Below are positions 15,814-23,969 of a stretch of 50,834 nt of DNA, piece by piece (positions within the stretch are counted from its first letter, which is position 1; each line of letters starts with the position of its first letter). The DNA lies in NCBI RefSeq assembly GCF_009709555.1, contig NZ_WJBG01000162.1, positions 1 to 50,834 of the forward strand, in the 5' to 3' direction. The notes under the pieces are model-generated. The model was not told the origin of the DNA, did not search any database, and was given only the letters and a program-made list of their open reading frames with translations. Origin of the DNA: Streptomyces blattellae. GTDB lineage: Bacteria > Actinomycetota > Actinomycetes > Streptomycetales > Streptomycetaceae. The position numbers and the translations under genes are program-made.

Positions 15814-16767
15814 ATGGCCATTGCCAAGGCCGAGCGGCTGATGAACCTGGCGCTGTGTCTGCTGGGCACGCGGCGGCCGCTCCGCAAGCGCGAGCTGCGT
15901 GAGTCCATCGAGGCCTATCTCGAAGCCGGGTCGGACGACGCCTTCAACCGGATGTTCGAGCGGGACAAGGACGATCTGCGCGAACTCGGCCTGGTCATCG
16001 AGACGGTGGAGAATCTCGACGGCGAGGTCGGCTACCTGGCCCGCCGCGACAGCAACCGGCTGCCGCCCATCACCCTGGACGCCGAAGAGGCCGCCGCGCT
16101 GGGGCTGGCCGCCAAGGTGTGGCAGCAGGCCCGGCTCGCGGGCGCGGCCAGCGGTGCGTTGCAGAAGCTGCGCGCGGCCGGGCTGCCCGAGGATGTCGAC
16201 CCGTACGAGGCGCACGGCGCGCTGGAGCCGCGGATTCCGGTGCACGAGGCGGCGTTCGAGCCGTTGATGCTGGCCTGCCGTGACCGCCGCCCGGTCGTTT
16301 TCGACTACCGCAAGGCCACCGCCGCCCATCCCGAGCCACGGCATGTGGAGCCGTGGGCGCTGGAGTGCTGGCGCGGCCACTGGTATCTGGCGGGCTGGGA
16401 CCGTGACCGCGGTGCCGAGCGGGTGTTCCGGCTGTCCCGGATCACCGGCCGGGTGCGCGCCCGCAGCGGCCGGTTCACCGCCGAGGTCCCCGATGTCGTC
16501 ACCGTCCGGGAGACCGTCGCGAGCTGGGCGGGGGAGACCGCCGACCGCAGTGCGCTGATCCGGCTGCGTACGGAGGCGGGCTACCCGCTGCGGGCGAAGG
16601 CCACGTCGGTGCGGGAACTGGGCGACGGCTGGGACGAGTTGGAGATCCCGTACGGGCACGGCCTGGACGCCTGGCTGGTGGAGTTCGGGCCGGACGTGGT
16701 GGTCCTGGGACCGGCCGAGCTGCGCGCTGACGTGGTGGACCGGCTGCGTGCCGTGGCCAAGGGCTGA
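15814..16767 (+). CDS. pafB: WYL-domain transcriptional activator PafB
   Basis: Partner of PafC; in mycobacteria the pair activates the LexA/RecA-independent DNA-damage response. It has 317 residues from ATG 15814 (GGGAGGCGAAGGG upstream). The N-terminal winged helix (about 5-65: ERLMNLALCLLGTRRPLRKRELRESIEAYL) binds DNA. The WYL domain (about 150-225: FDYRKATAAHP...WYLAGWDRDRGAERVFRLSRI) probably senses a nucleic-acid ligand. A C-terminal WCX extension follows. PafC begins 19 bp downstream. Despite the name, the family is not required for pupylation; the link is genomic. Confidence 0.94.
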   Translation: MAIAKAERLMNLALCLLGTRRPLRKRELRESIEAYLEAGSDDAFNRMFERDKDDLRELGLVIETVENLDGEVGYLARRDSNRLPPITLDAEEAAALGLAAKVWQQARLAGAASGALQKLRAAGLPEDVDPYEAHGALEPRIPVHEAAFEPLMLACRDRRPVVFDYRKATAAHPEPRHVEPWALECWRGHWYLAGWDRDRGAERVFRLSRITGRVRARSGRFTAEVPDVVTVRETVASWAGETADRSALIRLRTEAGYPLRAKATSVRELGDGWDELEIPYGHGLDAWLVEFGPDVVVLGPAELRADVVDRLRAVAKG

Positions 16768-16786
16768 GGGGGAGCGGAGAAAGACA

Positions 16787-17839
16787 GTGGCCGGCAAACC
16801 GATCAGGCCTGTGAACGCCATCGACCAGACCCGGCGGATGCTCTCCCTGGTGACGTATCTGCGGGAGCGCCCGGGTGCCCGGCTCGCTGACGTCGCCCGC
16901 GCTTTCGGGATCACCGTGGACGAGCTCGTCTCCGACCTCGATGTGCTGCCCATGTGCGGCACCAGCTTCCGCGGTGGCGATCTGCTCGACATCGACACCG
17001 ACGGCGAGCGGATCTGGTGGCACAACCCGGCCGCCCTCGGGGCGGAGACGGCGGAACCGCTCAGGCTCGCCGCCGACGAGGCGACCGCGCTGCTGGTGGC
17101 GGCCCGCGCCGTCGCCACGCTGCCCGGCCTGCGGGAGGGCGACCGGCAGGCGCTGCTGCGGGCCACCGCCAAGGTCGAGGCAGCGGCCGGTGAGGCGGCC
17201 GGCGCCAGCGCCCGGCTGTCGGTGACCTTCGAGTCGGAGGGCGGCGTCTTCGCGGATGTCGACCGGGCGATCTCCGAGCGTCGCCGGCTGTGGATCCGCT
17301 ACTACTCGCCGGCCCGGGACGAGGTCACCGAGCGCGAGATCGACCCGGTCCGCCTCGTCAGCGTCGGCCATACCTATGTGGAGGCCTGGTGCCGCCGCTC
17401 GGAGGCGCGGCGCACCTTCCGTCTCGACCGGGTCGCCGAGATCAGGATCCTGGACGAGCCGTCCGCGCCCCCCGAGGTCGAGTTGCGGGACCTGTCGGAG
17501 GGGCTGGTGCAGCCCGCCGCCGAGGATCCGGAGGTCGTCGTCGAGGTCGGCCCGGGCGGGCGCTGGGTCGCCGAGTACTACCCGCACGACAGCGCGGATG
17601 AGCTTCCCGACGGCGGGCTGCGTATCACTCTGCGCACCCCCGACCCGGCGTCGCTGCGCCGGCTGGCGCTCCGGCTCGGGCGGGACGGCCGGATCGTGTC
17701 ACCGCGCGAGCTGGCCGACAGCGCCCGGCAGGCGGCCCGTGAGGCGCTGGCGGCGTACGACGGGATCGAGGCGCAGGGTCCGGGGGCGTACGGGGTACGT
17801 GGCATGCGGGACGACGGGCAGTACGACAGACCGGAGTGA
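16787..17839 (+). CDS. pafC: WYL-domain transcriptional activator PafC
   Basis: Second subunit of the PafBC damage-response activator, 350 residues from GTG 16787 (GGGGGAGCGGAGAAAG upstream). The helix-turn-helix (about 12-60: RRMLSLVTYLRERPGARLADVARAFGITVDELVSDL) is followed by the WYL domain (about 165-225: RRLWIRYYSPARDEVTEREIDPVRLVSVGHTYVEAWC...FRLDRV) and a WCX domain (about 245-315). In some actinobacteria pafB and pafC are fused; here they are separate genes 19 bp apart. An in-frame start at 16748 lies inside pafB and is unlikely. Confidence 0.94.
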   Translation: MAGKPIRPVNAIDQTRRMLSLVTYLRERPGARLADVARAFGITVDELVSDLDVLPMCGTSFRGGDLLDIDTDGERIWWHNPAALGAETAEPLRLAADEATALLVAARAVATLPGLREGDRQALLRATAKVEAAAGEAAGASARLSVTFESEGGVFADVDRAISERRRLWIRYYSPARDEVTEREIDPVRLVSVGHTYVEAWCRRSEARRTFRLDRVAEIRILDEPSAPPEVELRDLSEGLVQPAAEDPEVVVEVGPGGRWVAEYYPHDSADELPDGGLRITLRTPDPASLRRLALRLGRDGRIVSPRELADSARQAAREALAAYDGIEAQGPGAYGVRGMRDDGQYDRPE

Positions 17840-17889
17840 GCCGCAGGGCGTGCCGGAGGCGATCCACCAGGAGAAGAGGAGCAGGGGCT

Positions 17890-18180
17890 TTGAGCGAGTC
17901 GGCGTCCGGGGTGCAGGGAATGTCGGTGGCGTCGGCGTTCGCCGGCATGAGAAGCGTCACTCCGGTGGTGTTCAAGGCGGGCTGCCCGGACTGCCGGGGC
18001 AGCTTCGAGCTCACCGCGAGCGCCCTGCGCCTGGCCATCGGCGCCACCAGCCGCACCACCTTCTACTCCTTCACCTGCCCCGACTGCGGCGCCTCGGTCC
18101 GCAAGCCGGCGGGGGAGCGCATCGTCGAGCTGCTCACCGGTGGCGGGGTCAGCACGCTGCGGCTGCACCCCACCCTGTAG
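17890..18180 (+). CDS. Small zinc-ribbon-like protein, unknown function
   Basis: A 96-residue protein if translation starts at TTG 17890, which follows AGGAGAAGAGGAGCAGGGG; the frame is also open from GTG 17836, which overlaps the pafC stop. Two CPDC knuckles (CPDCRGSFEL and CPDCGASVRK, about 32-35 and 63-66) separated by about 27 residues look like a zinc ribbon. Nothing indicates catalytic activity. It is probably co-transcribed with pafBC, 50 bp downstream. The role could be nucleic-acid or protein binding; no function is assigned. Confidence 0.75.
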   Translation: MSESASGVQGMSVASAFAGMRSVTPVVFKAGCPDCRGSFELTASALRLAIGATSRTTFYSFTCPDCGASVRKPAGERIVELLTGGGVSTLRLHPTL

Positions 18181-18202
18181 GCGGTTCGGTCCCCGGGAGG
18201 TC

Positions 18203-18208
18203 TAGGCT
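18203..18208 (+). promoter_or_regulatory. -10 box (TAGGCT) for the small membrane protein gene
   Basis: TAGGCT ends 7 bases before ATG 18216, so the transcript is probably leaderless. A GGGAGG at 18195-18200 is too far from the ATG (15 bases) to be a normal ribosome site. Confidence 0.5.
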
Positions 18209-18215
18209 CGGCGTC

Positions 18216-18410
18216 ATGTTCTGGCCGATGTTCGCGGTTGCTGCGGGTTTTTCGGGTCTCGCCGTCCTCGGTGTGCTCGCGGTACGGGTCTTTGTCGAGG
18301 CACAGCGCCTGGGCAGGCAGGTTTCGGACTCGGCGGCCCGTATCAACCGGGCCGCGGAGGAGCTGGAGCGGGCGTCTTTGAGCGCGGCGCGTGCTGTGGA
18401 CTCGTTGTGA
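18216..18410 (+). CDS. Small single-pass membrane protein with coiled-coil tail
   Basis: A 64-residue protein: one hydrophobic helix at residues 5-26 (MFAVAAGFSGLAVLGVLAVRVFV) then a charged amphipathic tail (EAQRLGRQVSDSAARINRAAEELERAS). The architecture resembles small envelope proteins such as the DUF948 group or a shortened TatB-like protein, and the location just before tatA is suggestive, but the TatB/TatA hinge motif is missing. The start is set by the -10 box at 18203 and by codon use. It is easily missed because it lies in the tail of a longer spurious frame. Confidence 0.65.
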   Translation: MFWPMFAVAAGFSGLAVLGVLAVRVFVEAQRLGRQVSDSAARINRAAEELERASLSAARAVDSL

Positions 18411-18555
18411 GTCCGGCTGATGACGTCCTGTGAGTCCTGCGCCTGATGTGCTTTGCGCCGCTTCGCCCTGTCACCTTGGTGGTTCCGCCAGGTACTCTGC
18501 TGGTCGCGGCCCGGAAAACGAGGCTCGGGTCGCCAACCGGGAGTACGCACAGGGA

Positions 18556-18586
18556 TTGCCACACGTTTACCCCTGAGCGTTACGAT
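18556..18586 (+). promoter_or_regulatory. Candidate tatA promoter
   Basis: TTGCCA (18556-18561) and TACGAT (18581-18586) are good -35 and -10 matches with a slightly long 19-base spacer. Downstream, CGATCG-containing short repeats (about 18600-18635) lie in the 80-base leader before tatA. Confidence 0.45.
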
Positions 18587-18672
18587 CGCTGTCAAGCACG
18601 ATCGATCGGATGAGTGTTCGACCGATCGGACAGCACCCCACCCCAGCCGCCTCGGTGAGAAGGTAAAGACTT

Positions 18673-18963
18673 ATGTTCGGAAGGCTCGGAGCCCCCGAGA
18701 TCATTCTCATCCTCGTCGTCATCATCCTGCTGTTCGGCGCGAAGAAGCTTCCGGACATGGCCCGCTCGCTCGGCAAGTCCGCGCGCATCCTCAAGAGCGA
18801 AGCCAAGGCGATGAAGTCCGAGGGCCAGGACAACGCCTCCGCCCCGGCGGCCCCGCCGCACACCGACCAGCAGCCCCCGGCTCAGCGCACCATCCAGGCC
18901 GCCCCCGGCGATGTGACCAGCTCGCGCCCGGTCACCGAGCCGACGGACACGACCAAGCGCTGA
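18673..18963 (+). CDS. tatA: Twin-arginine translocase subunit TatA
   Basis: Pore-forming component of the Tat system that exports folded proteins with RR signal peptides. It has 96 residues. The N-terminal transmembrane helix (about 9-22: EIILILVVIILLFG) is followed by the FGAKKLP hinge and an amphipathic helix (MARSLGKSARILKSEAKAMKSE). The C-terminal half is Pro/Ala-rich and disordered. GAGAAGG precedes ATG 18673. It is followed 47 bp later by tatC; no tatB is here, as is usual for Streptomyces where it is elsewhere. Confidence 0.96.
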   Translation: MFGRLGAPEIILILVVIILLFGAKKLPDMARSLGKSARILKSEAKAMKSEGQDNASAPAAPPHTDQQPPAQRTIQAAPGDVTSSRPVTEPTDTTKR

Positions 18964-19010
18964 CGCAGGGCCGGTGACCACCGGCCCGCTGCACGAGATG
19001 GGAATGTGGG

Positions 19011-19961
19011 TTGCTGAAGTCTGCCCGCAAGCAGGAGAAGGATCCCGAGGGGCGGATGCCCCTCGCGGAGCACCTTCGGGAGCTCCGCAACCGGCTCGCG
19101 AAGGCGCTGCTGGCCATCGTCGCCGTCACGGTCGTCGCTGCCTTCTTCTACAACGACATCATCAACTTGCTCACCAAGCCGATCCTCGACTCGGTCGGCT
19201 GTGATCAGACGTTCGAGCAACTGGCGAATGCGACGGAGTCCTCCGAGCCGTGCGCCGAGATCACGATCAACGGTCTGCTCACCCCCTTCACGCTGGCGCT
19301 GCAGGTGTCGCTCATGGCCGGTGTCGTTCTCGCCTCGCCGGTCTGGCTCTACCAGCTCTGGGCGTTCGTCGCGCCCGGCCTGCACCGGCACGAGAAGAAG
19401 TACGCCTACGCGTTCGTCGGCACGGGTGCCCCGCTCTTCCTCGGCGGCGCCTACTTCGCCTACTCGGTGCTGCCCACCACGGCCAGCGTGCTGCTCGACT
19501 TCACACCGGACGGCACGTCCAACCTTCTGCCGCTGGACGATCTGCTCGACCTCGTCCTGCGGATGGTGCTCGTCTTCGGCCTCTCCTTCGAGCTGCCGCT
19601 GCTGCTGATCTTCCTCAACATCACCGGGGTGATCACGGGCAAGCGGATGCTCAGCTGGTGGCGCGCGATGATCATGGGTATCACCCTGTTCGCCGCCATC
19701 ACCACGCCCAGCACCGACCCGCTGACGATGCTGGCGCTCGCCGGGCCGATCTGGGTCATGTACTTCGGCGCGACCGCCTTCTCGCTGATCAACGACCGGC
19801 GCAGGAGCCGTCGTGAGGCCATGGGCCCCGCCGACGACGAGGCCTCCGACCTCGACCTCACGCCCGAGGACATCGGCGAGGTCGAGGCGGTCTCCGCCAC
19901 GCGGGCGCTGCCGGAGCAGTCGGGCACCGACCGGGTCAACGGCTACGACGATGTGACCTAG
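19011..19961 (+). CDS. tatC: Twin-arginine translocase subunit TatC
   Basis: Signal-peptide receptor of the Tat translocase, 316 residues with six membrane helices. The N-terminal cytoplasmic PLAEHLRELRNRLAKALLA carries the conserved HLxELRxR signal-binding motif. The later FELPLLLIFLNITGVITG is typical of helix 4-5 in TatC. The C-terminal tail (about 265-316) is acidic and extends beyond Escherichia coli TatC, common in actinobacteria. The start is TTG 19011, the only start that keeps the whole N-terminus; the ribosome site is weak (GGGAATG), so coupling to tatA is plausible. Confidence 0.95.
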   Translation: MLKSARKQEKDPEGRMPLAEHLRELRNRLAKALLAIVAVTVVAAFFYNDIINLLTKPILDSVGCDQTFEQLANATESSEPCAEITINGLLTPFTLALQVSLMAGVVLASPVWLYQLWAFVAPGLHRHEKKYAYAFVGTGAPLFLGGAYFAYSVLPTTASVLLDFTPDGTSNLLPLDDLLDLVLRMVLVFGLSFELPLLLIFLNITGVITGKRMLSWWRAMIMGITLFAAITTPSTDPLTMLALAGPIWVMYFGATAFSLINDRRRSRREAMGPADDEASDLDLTPEDIGEVEAVSATRALPEQSGTDRVNGYDDVT

Positions 19962-20005
19962 CGGGTGCCGGGCCCGCCGCCGGGGCGGTGGGCGCGAGAA
20001 GACCG

Positions 20006-20040
20006 AAGCGGGGTGCGGCCGGTGAGGCCGCCCCCCGCTT
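20006..20040 (+). terminator. Terminator after tatC
   Basis: AAGCGGGG (20006-20013) plus GCGGCC (20015-20020) pair with GGCCGC (20026-20031) plus CCCCGCTT (20033-20040), a 14-bp stem with one mismatch and a 5-base loop. Confidence 0.8.
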
Positions 20041-20150
20041 GTCGCGTAGAGGACACCGGGTGCGGATGTGGGCATGTCCATGCCGCGCCCCGGTGGACCG
20101 GCATAATGATCGTCCTGTTGTCAGTGGGGCCCGGTACGCTCGAAAGCACG

Positions 20151-22961
20151 ATGACAGAGGACCTCTCACCGGCCGAGCGGTATGCGGCAGCACGTAAGCG
20201 CGCTGTCGAGCAGGCCACCGCGCTCGCCTCCTTCCGCGAGATGTACGACTTCGGCCTCGACCCCTTCCAGATCGAGGCCTGCCAGGCGCTCGAAGCGGGG
20301 AAGGGCGTGCTGGTGGCCGCGCCCACCGGCTCCGGCAAGACGATCGTGGGCGAGTTCGCCGTCCACCTCGCTCTGATGCAGGGCAGGAAGTGCTTCTACA
20401 CGACCCCCATCAAGGCGCTGTCGAACCAGAAGTACGCCGACCTGTGCCGCCGTTACGGCACGGGCATGGTCGGTCTCCTCACCGGCGACAACAGCGTCAA
20501 CTCCGACGCCCCCGTGGTCGTGATGACCACCGAGGTGCTGCGGAACATGCTGTACGCCGGGTCGCAGACGCTCCTCGGGCTGGGCTATGTGGTCATGGAC
20601 GAGGTGCATTACCTCTCCGACCGGTTCCGGGGTGCCGTGTGGGAAGAGGTGATCATCCATCTCCCCGAGTCGGTGACGCTCGTGTCGCTGTCGGCGACCG
20701 TGTCCAACGCCGAGGAGTTCGGTGACTGGCTCGACACCGTCCGTGGTGACACCGAGGTGATCGTCTCCGAGCACCGGCCCGTGCCGCTGTTCCAGCATGT
20801 GCTCGCCGGACGCCGGATGTACGACCTGTTCGAAGAGGGCGAGGGCCACAAGAAAGCCGTCAACCCTGACCTCACCCGACTCGCCCGCATGGAGGCGACC
20901 CGGCCGTCGTACCAGGACCGCAGACGCGGGCGGGCCATGCGGGAGGCCGATCGGGAGCGCGAGCGCAGATCCCGCTCCCGGGTGTGGACGCCCGGGCGGC
21001 CCGAGGTCATCGAGCGGCTCGACGCCGAGGGGCTGCTGCCCGCGATCACCTTCATCTTCAGCCGCGCCGCCTGTGAATCGGCCGTTCAGCAGTGCCTGTA
21101 CGCCGGGCTGCGGCTCAACGACGACGAGGCGCGGGAACAGGTGCGGGCCCTGGTCGAGGAACGCACCGCCTCCATCCCGTCCGAAGACCTGCACGTGCTC
21201 GGGTACTACGAGTGGCTTGAGGGGCTGGAGCGGGGGATCGCCGCCCATCACGCGGGCATGCTGCCGACGTTCAAGGAGGTCGTCGAGGAGCTGTTCGTGC
21301 GCGGGCTCGTCAAGGCCGTGTTCGCCACCGAGACGCTGGCGCTGGGCATCAACATGCCCGCCCGCTCCGTGGTGCTGGAGAAGCTCGTCAAGTGGAACGG
21401 CGAGCAGCACGCCGACATCACCCCCGGTGAGTACACCCAGCTGACCGGTCGTGCCGGGCGCCGCGGCATCGATGTCGAAGGACATGCCGTGGTGCTGTGG
21501 CAGCGCGGCATGAGCCCGGAGCACCTGGCGGGGCTGGCCGGCACGCGCACGTATCCGCTGCGGTCCAGCTTCAAGCCGTCGTACAACATGGCGGTCAACC
21601 TCGTCGAGCAGTTCGGGCGGCACCGCTCGCGGGAGCTGCTGGAGACGTCCTTCGCGCAGTTCCAGGCCGACAAGTCGGTCGTCGGGATCTCGCGGCAGGT
21701 GCAGCGCAACGAGGAGGGGCTCGAAGGCTACAAGGAGTCCATGACCTGCCACCTCGGGGACTTCGAGGAGTATGCGCGGCTGCGGCGTGAGCTGAAGGAC
21801 CGGGAGACCGAACTGGCCAGGCAGGGCGCGGCGCAGCGGCGGGCCGAGGCCGCCGTCGCGCTGGAGAGACTCAAGCCGGGTGACGTCATCCATGTGCCGA
21901 CCGGCAAGTACGCGGGGCTCGCGCTGGTGCTGGACCCGGGACTGTCCGCCGGGCGGTCGAACGGCCACCGTGGCTTCGAGCACCACGACGGGCCCCGCCC
22001 GCTGGTCCTGACCGCCGAGCGGCAGGTCAAGCGGCTGGCCTCGATGGACTTCCCGGTGCCCGTCGAGGCGTTGGAGCGGATGCGGATCCCGAAGTCCTTC
22101 AATCCGCGCTCACCGCAGTCGCGTCGCGACCTCGCCTCCGCGCTGCGGACCAAGGCCGGGCACATTCCGCCGGAGCGGCACCGCAAGAAGCGGTCACAGG
22201 CTGCCGACGACCGGGAGATCGCCCGGCTGCGGACGGCGATCCGGGCACATCCGTGCCATGGGTGCAACGACCGTGAGGATCACGCGCGTTGGGCGGAGCG
22301 GTATCACCGGCTGATGCGGGACACCTCGCAGCTGGAGCGGCGCATCGAAGGCCGCACCAACACGATCGCCCGTACGTTTGACCGGATCGTCGCGCTGCTG
22401 ACCGAGCTGGACTATCTGCGCGGCGACGAGGTCACCGAGCACGGCAAGCGGCTAGCCCGGCTCTACGGCGAGCTGGATCTGCTCGCGAGCGAATGCCTGC
22501 GGGCCGGGGTGTGGGAGGGGCTCGGTCCCGCCGAACTCGCCGCTTGTGTCTCGGCGCTGGTGTACGAGGCGCGGGTCGGGGACGACGCGATGGCGCCCAA
22601 GCTGCCGTCCGGGAAGGCGAAGGCCGCGCTCGGTGAGATGGTGCGGATCTGGGGGCGGCTGGACGGACTGGAGGAGGAGTTCCGCATCACCCAGTCCGAG
22701 GGCGTCGGCCAGCGTGAGCCGGATCTCGGCTTCGCCTGGGCCGCGTATATGTGGGCGTCCGGGAAGGGCCTCGACGAGGTGCTGCGTGAGGCGGAGATGC
22801 CGGCGGGTGACTTCGTGCGGTGGTGCAAGCAGGTGATTGACGTGCTGGGGCAGATCTCGGCGGCGTCGTCTCCTGCGGAGGGCTCGACGGTGGCCAAGAG
22901 TGCGCGTAAGGCGGTTGATGGGTTGCTGCGGGGGGTTGTGGCTTACTCGTCGGTCGGGTAG
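20151..22961 (+). CDS. helY: Ski2/Mtr4-like superfamily 2 helicase HelY
   Basis: Predicted 3'-5' RNA helicase of 936 residues, the actinobacterial HelY family. Motif I APTGSGKT is at 57-64, motif II DEVH at 150-153, motif III SAT shortly after, and motif VI QLTGRAGRRG at 430-439. The C-terminal half contains the KOW/SH3-like insert (GDVIHVPTGKYAGLALVLD) and the DSHCT domain (SECLRAGVWEGLGPAELAACVSALVYEAR) typical of Ski2-type enzymes. ATG 20151 follows a possible -10 (TACGCT, 20135-20140); an in-frame ATG at 20106 has no support. tatA-tatC-helY after pafBC is the same order as in mycobacteria. Role in RNA turnover is inferred from the family. Confidence 0.94.
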   Translation: MTEDLSPAERYAAARKRAVEQATALASFREMYDFGLDPFQIEACQALEAGKGVLVAAPTGSGKTIVGEFAVHLALMQGRKCFYTTPIKALSNQKYADLCRRYGTGMVGLLTGDNSVNSDAPVVVMTTEVLRNMLYAGSQTLLGLGYVVMDEVHYLSDRFRGAVWEEVIIHLPESVTLVSLSATVSNAEEFGDWLDTVRGDTEVIVSEHRPVPLFQHVLAGRRMYDLFEEGEGHKKAVNPDLTRLARMEATRPSYQDRRRGRAMREADRERERRSRSRVWTPGRPEVIERLDAEGLLPAITFIFSRAACESAVQQCLYAGLRLNDDEAREQVRALVEERTASIPSEDLHVLGYYEWLEGLERGIAAHHAGMLPTFKEVVEELFVRGLVKAVFATETLALGINMPARSVVLEKLVKWNGEQHADITPGEYTQLTGRAGRRGIDVEGHAVVLWQRGMSPEHLAGLAGTRTYPLRSSFKPSYNMAVNLVEQFGRHRSRELLETSFAQFQADKSVVGISRQVQRNEEGLEGYKESMTCHLGDFEEYARLRRELKDRETELARQGAAQRRAEAAVALERLKPGDVIHVPTGKYAGLALVLDPGLSAGRSNGHRGFEHHDGPRPLVLTAERQVKRLASMDFPVPVEALERMRIPKSFNPRSPQSRRDLASALRTKAGHIPPERHRKKRSQAADDREIARLRTAIRAHPCHGCNDREDHARWAERYHRLMRDTSQLERRIEGRTNTIARTFDRIVALLTELDYLRGDEVTEHGKRLARLYGELDLLASECLRAGVWEGLGPAELAACVSALVYEARVGDDAMAPKLPSGKAKAALGEMVRIWGRLDGLEEEFRITQSEGVGQREPDLGFAWAAYMWASGKGLDEVLREAEMPAGDFVRWCKQVIDVLGQISAASSPAEGSTVAKSARKAVDGLLRGVVAYSSVG

Positions 22962-23023
22962 TGGGGGGGGCGGGTGACGGCGAGCCGTAGGGGTTGATGC
23001 GGGGCGCTGGCTGCGGGCCGGTG

Positions 23024-23054
23024 GGGGGCTGGTCGCGCAGTTCCCCGCGCCCCT
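23024..23054 (+). repeat. Streptomyces intergenic repeat, copy 1
   Basis: GGGGGCTGGTCG (23024-23035) followed by CCCCGCGCCCCT (23043-23054). The same two blocks in the same relative order occur on the other strand at 36603-36657. Such elements are frequent after genes in Streptomyces; here it lies between helY and the SARP remnant. Confidence 0.65.
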
Positions 23055-23190
23055 GGGGGCCACCCCTATGGGGCGCCCCAGTGGGGGCGGGTTCTGGCGT
23101 TGCTCCAGTGGATCTCCCGTGGGTTTCCCGGCCCGCTCCCTAGCACGGAGGGAAGCCGGGCTCCCGGAGTGGAGAGGAGCTGCTGCCGTC

Positions 23191-23590
23191 ATGCGCTTCC
23201 GCGTTCTCGGTCCTGTTCGGTTCGAACCCCGTACGCCCTCGGCGGCCAAGCAGCGGGCTGTGCTCGCGGTGCTGTTGCTCAGGGCGGGGAGTGTGGTGTC
23301 GGCGTCCGCGTTGTTCGACGAGTTGTGGCCGCAGGGGCCGCCGCGCACCGCGGCGACCACCCTGCAGGTGTATGTCTCGCATCTGCGCGAGGCGATCGCG
23401 GAGGGCGGGGACGCGCCGCTGGTGACGCGGGCTCCCGGGTATCTGCTGCGGGTGGGGGCCGGCGAGTTCGATGTGCGGTGGTTCGAGGAGTTGCACCGGG
23501 ACGGGCGGGGGGCCGCTCGCCGGGGTGACTTCGCGGCCGTTTCGCGGACGCTCGGCGAGGCGCTCGCGCTGTGGCAGGGGCCCGGCCGTG
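23191..23590 (+). pseudogene. Truncated SARP/AfsR-type regulator
   Basis: Remnant of a pathway-specific regulator. ATG 23191 has GGAGAGGAG upstream. The first about 90 residues are an intact OmpR-like winged helix (RFRVLGPVRF...LFDELWPQGPPRTAATTLQVYVSHLREAI...APGYLLRV), followed by the beginning of the BTAD domain (FDVRWFEELHRDGRGAARRGDF...LGEALALWQGP). Homology stops at about 23585, where the next bases read on the opposite strand as part of an unrelated hydrolase. The frame stays open to 23820 by chance. A complete SARP needs at least 250 residues, so only DNA binding could survive. Confidence 0.75.
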
Positions 23591-23599
23591 TCGGGGGTG

Positions 23600-23880
23600 G
23601 AGCACGGGCCGCTGATGATGGCGCCCATGACGAGCAGCAGGGGCCGGTCCCGGTCGAGCCCGCTCGCCCAGCAGGCCAACGAGCCGTCCGGGTACGGCAG
23701 TTCCAGGCGCGCTCGATGCCGGACCGGGTGCCCCGCCAGCGGTCGAATACCGGTACGGCCGCCTGCTGGGCCCGGCGGCGGGGTTCGTCGTACGGGTACG
23801 GGAAGCGGGCCAGCGTGTAGTGGCGGCAGGCGTCCAGCAGACTCGCCGGGTGGTGGGGTGGGCGGGGGTGAACCGGTCGT
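23600..23880 (-). pseudogene. Frameshifted alpha/beta-hydrolase fragment
   Basis: On the minus strand, three frames together spell part of an alpha/beta hydrolase: FTPAH, then SLLDACRHYTLARFPYPYDE...PVFDRWRGTRSGIER, then LELPYPDGSLACWASGLDRD and RPLLLVMGAIIS. The switch points are near 23855 and 23710. The fragment covers only the region before the nucleophile; the catalytic part is missing beyond about 23620, exactly where the SARP remnant ends. No function is possible. Hydrolases of this kind are often found in secondary-metabolite clusters, as are SARPs. Confidence 0.6.
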
Positions 23881-23969
23881 CGGAGGCGTCCTCCCCGATT
23901 CCCCGGGATGGTCTGGGGTTCCCTGGTGAGCGGGCAGGGTGCTGCGGCCCCCGACGGTCGTGACCGCGG

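Noticed and set aside
22962..23190. Small gene between helY and the SARP remnant
   Set aside because: G-rich repeat DNA without a plausible start, ribosome site or domain.
23821..23969. Continuation of the SARP reading frame to 23820 taken as a 209-residue regulator
   Set aside because: The last about 75 residues are the antisense of hydrolase sequence, not BTAD.
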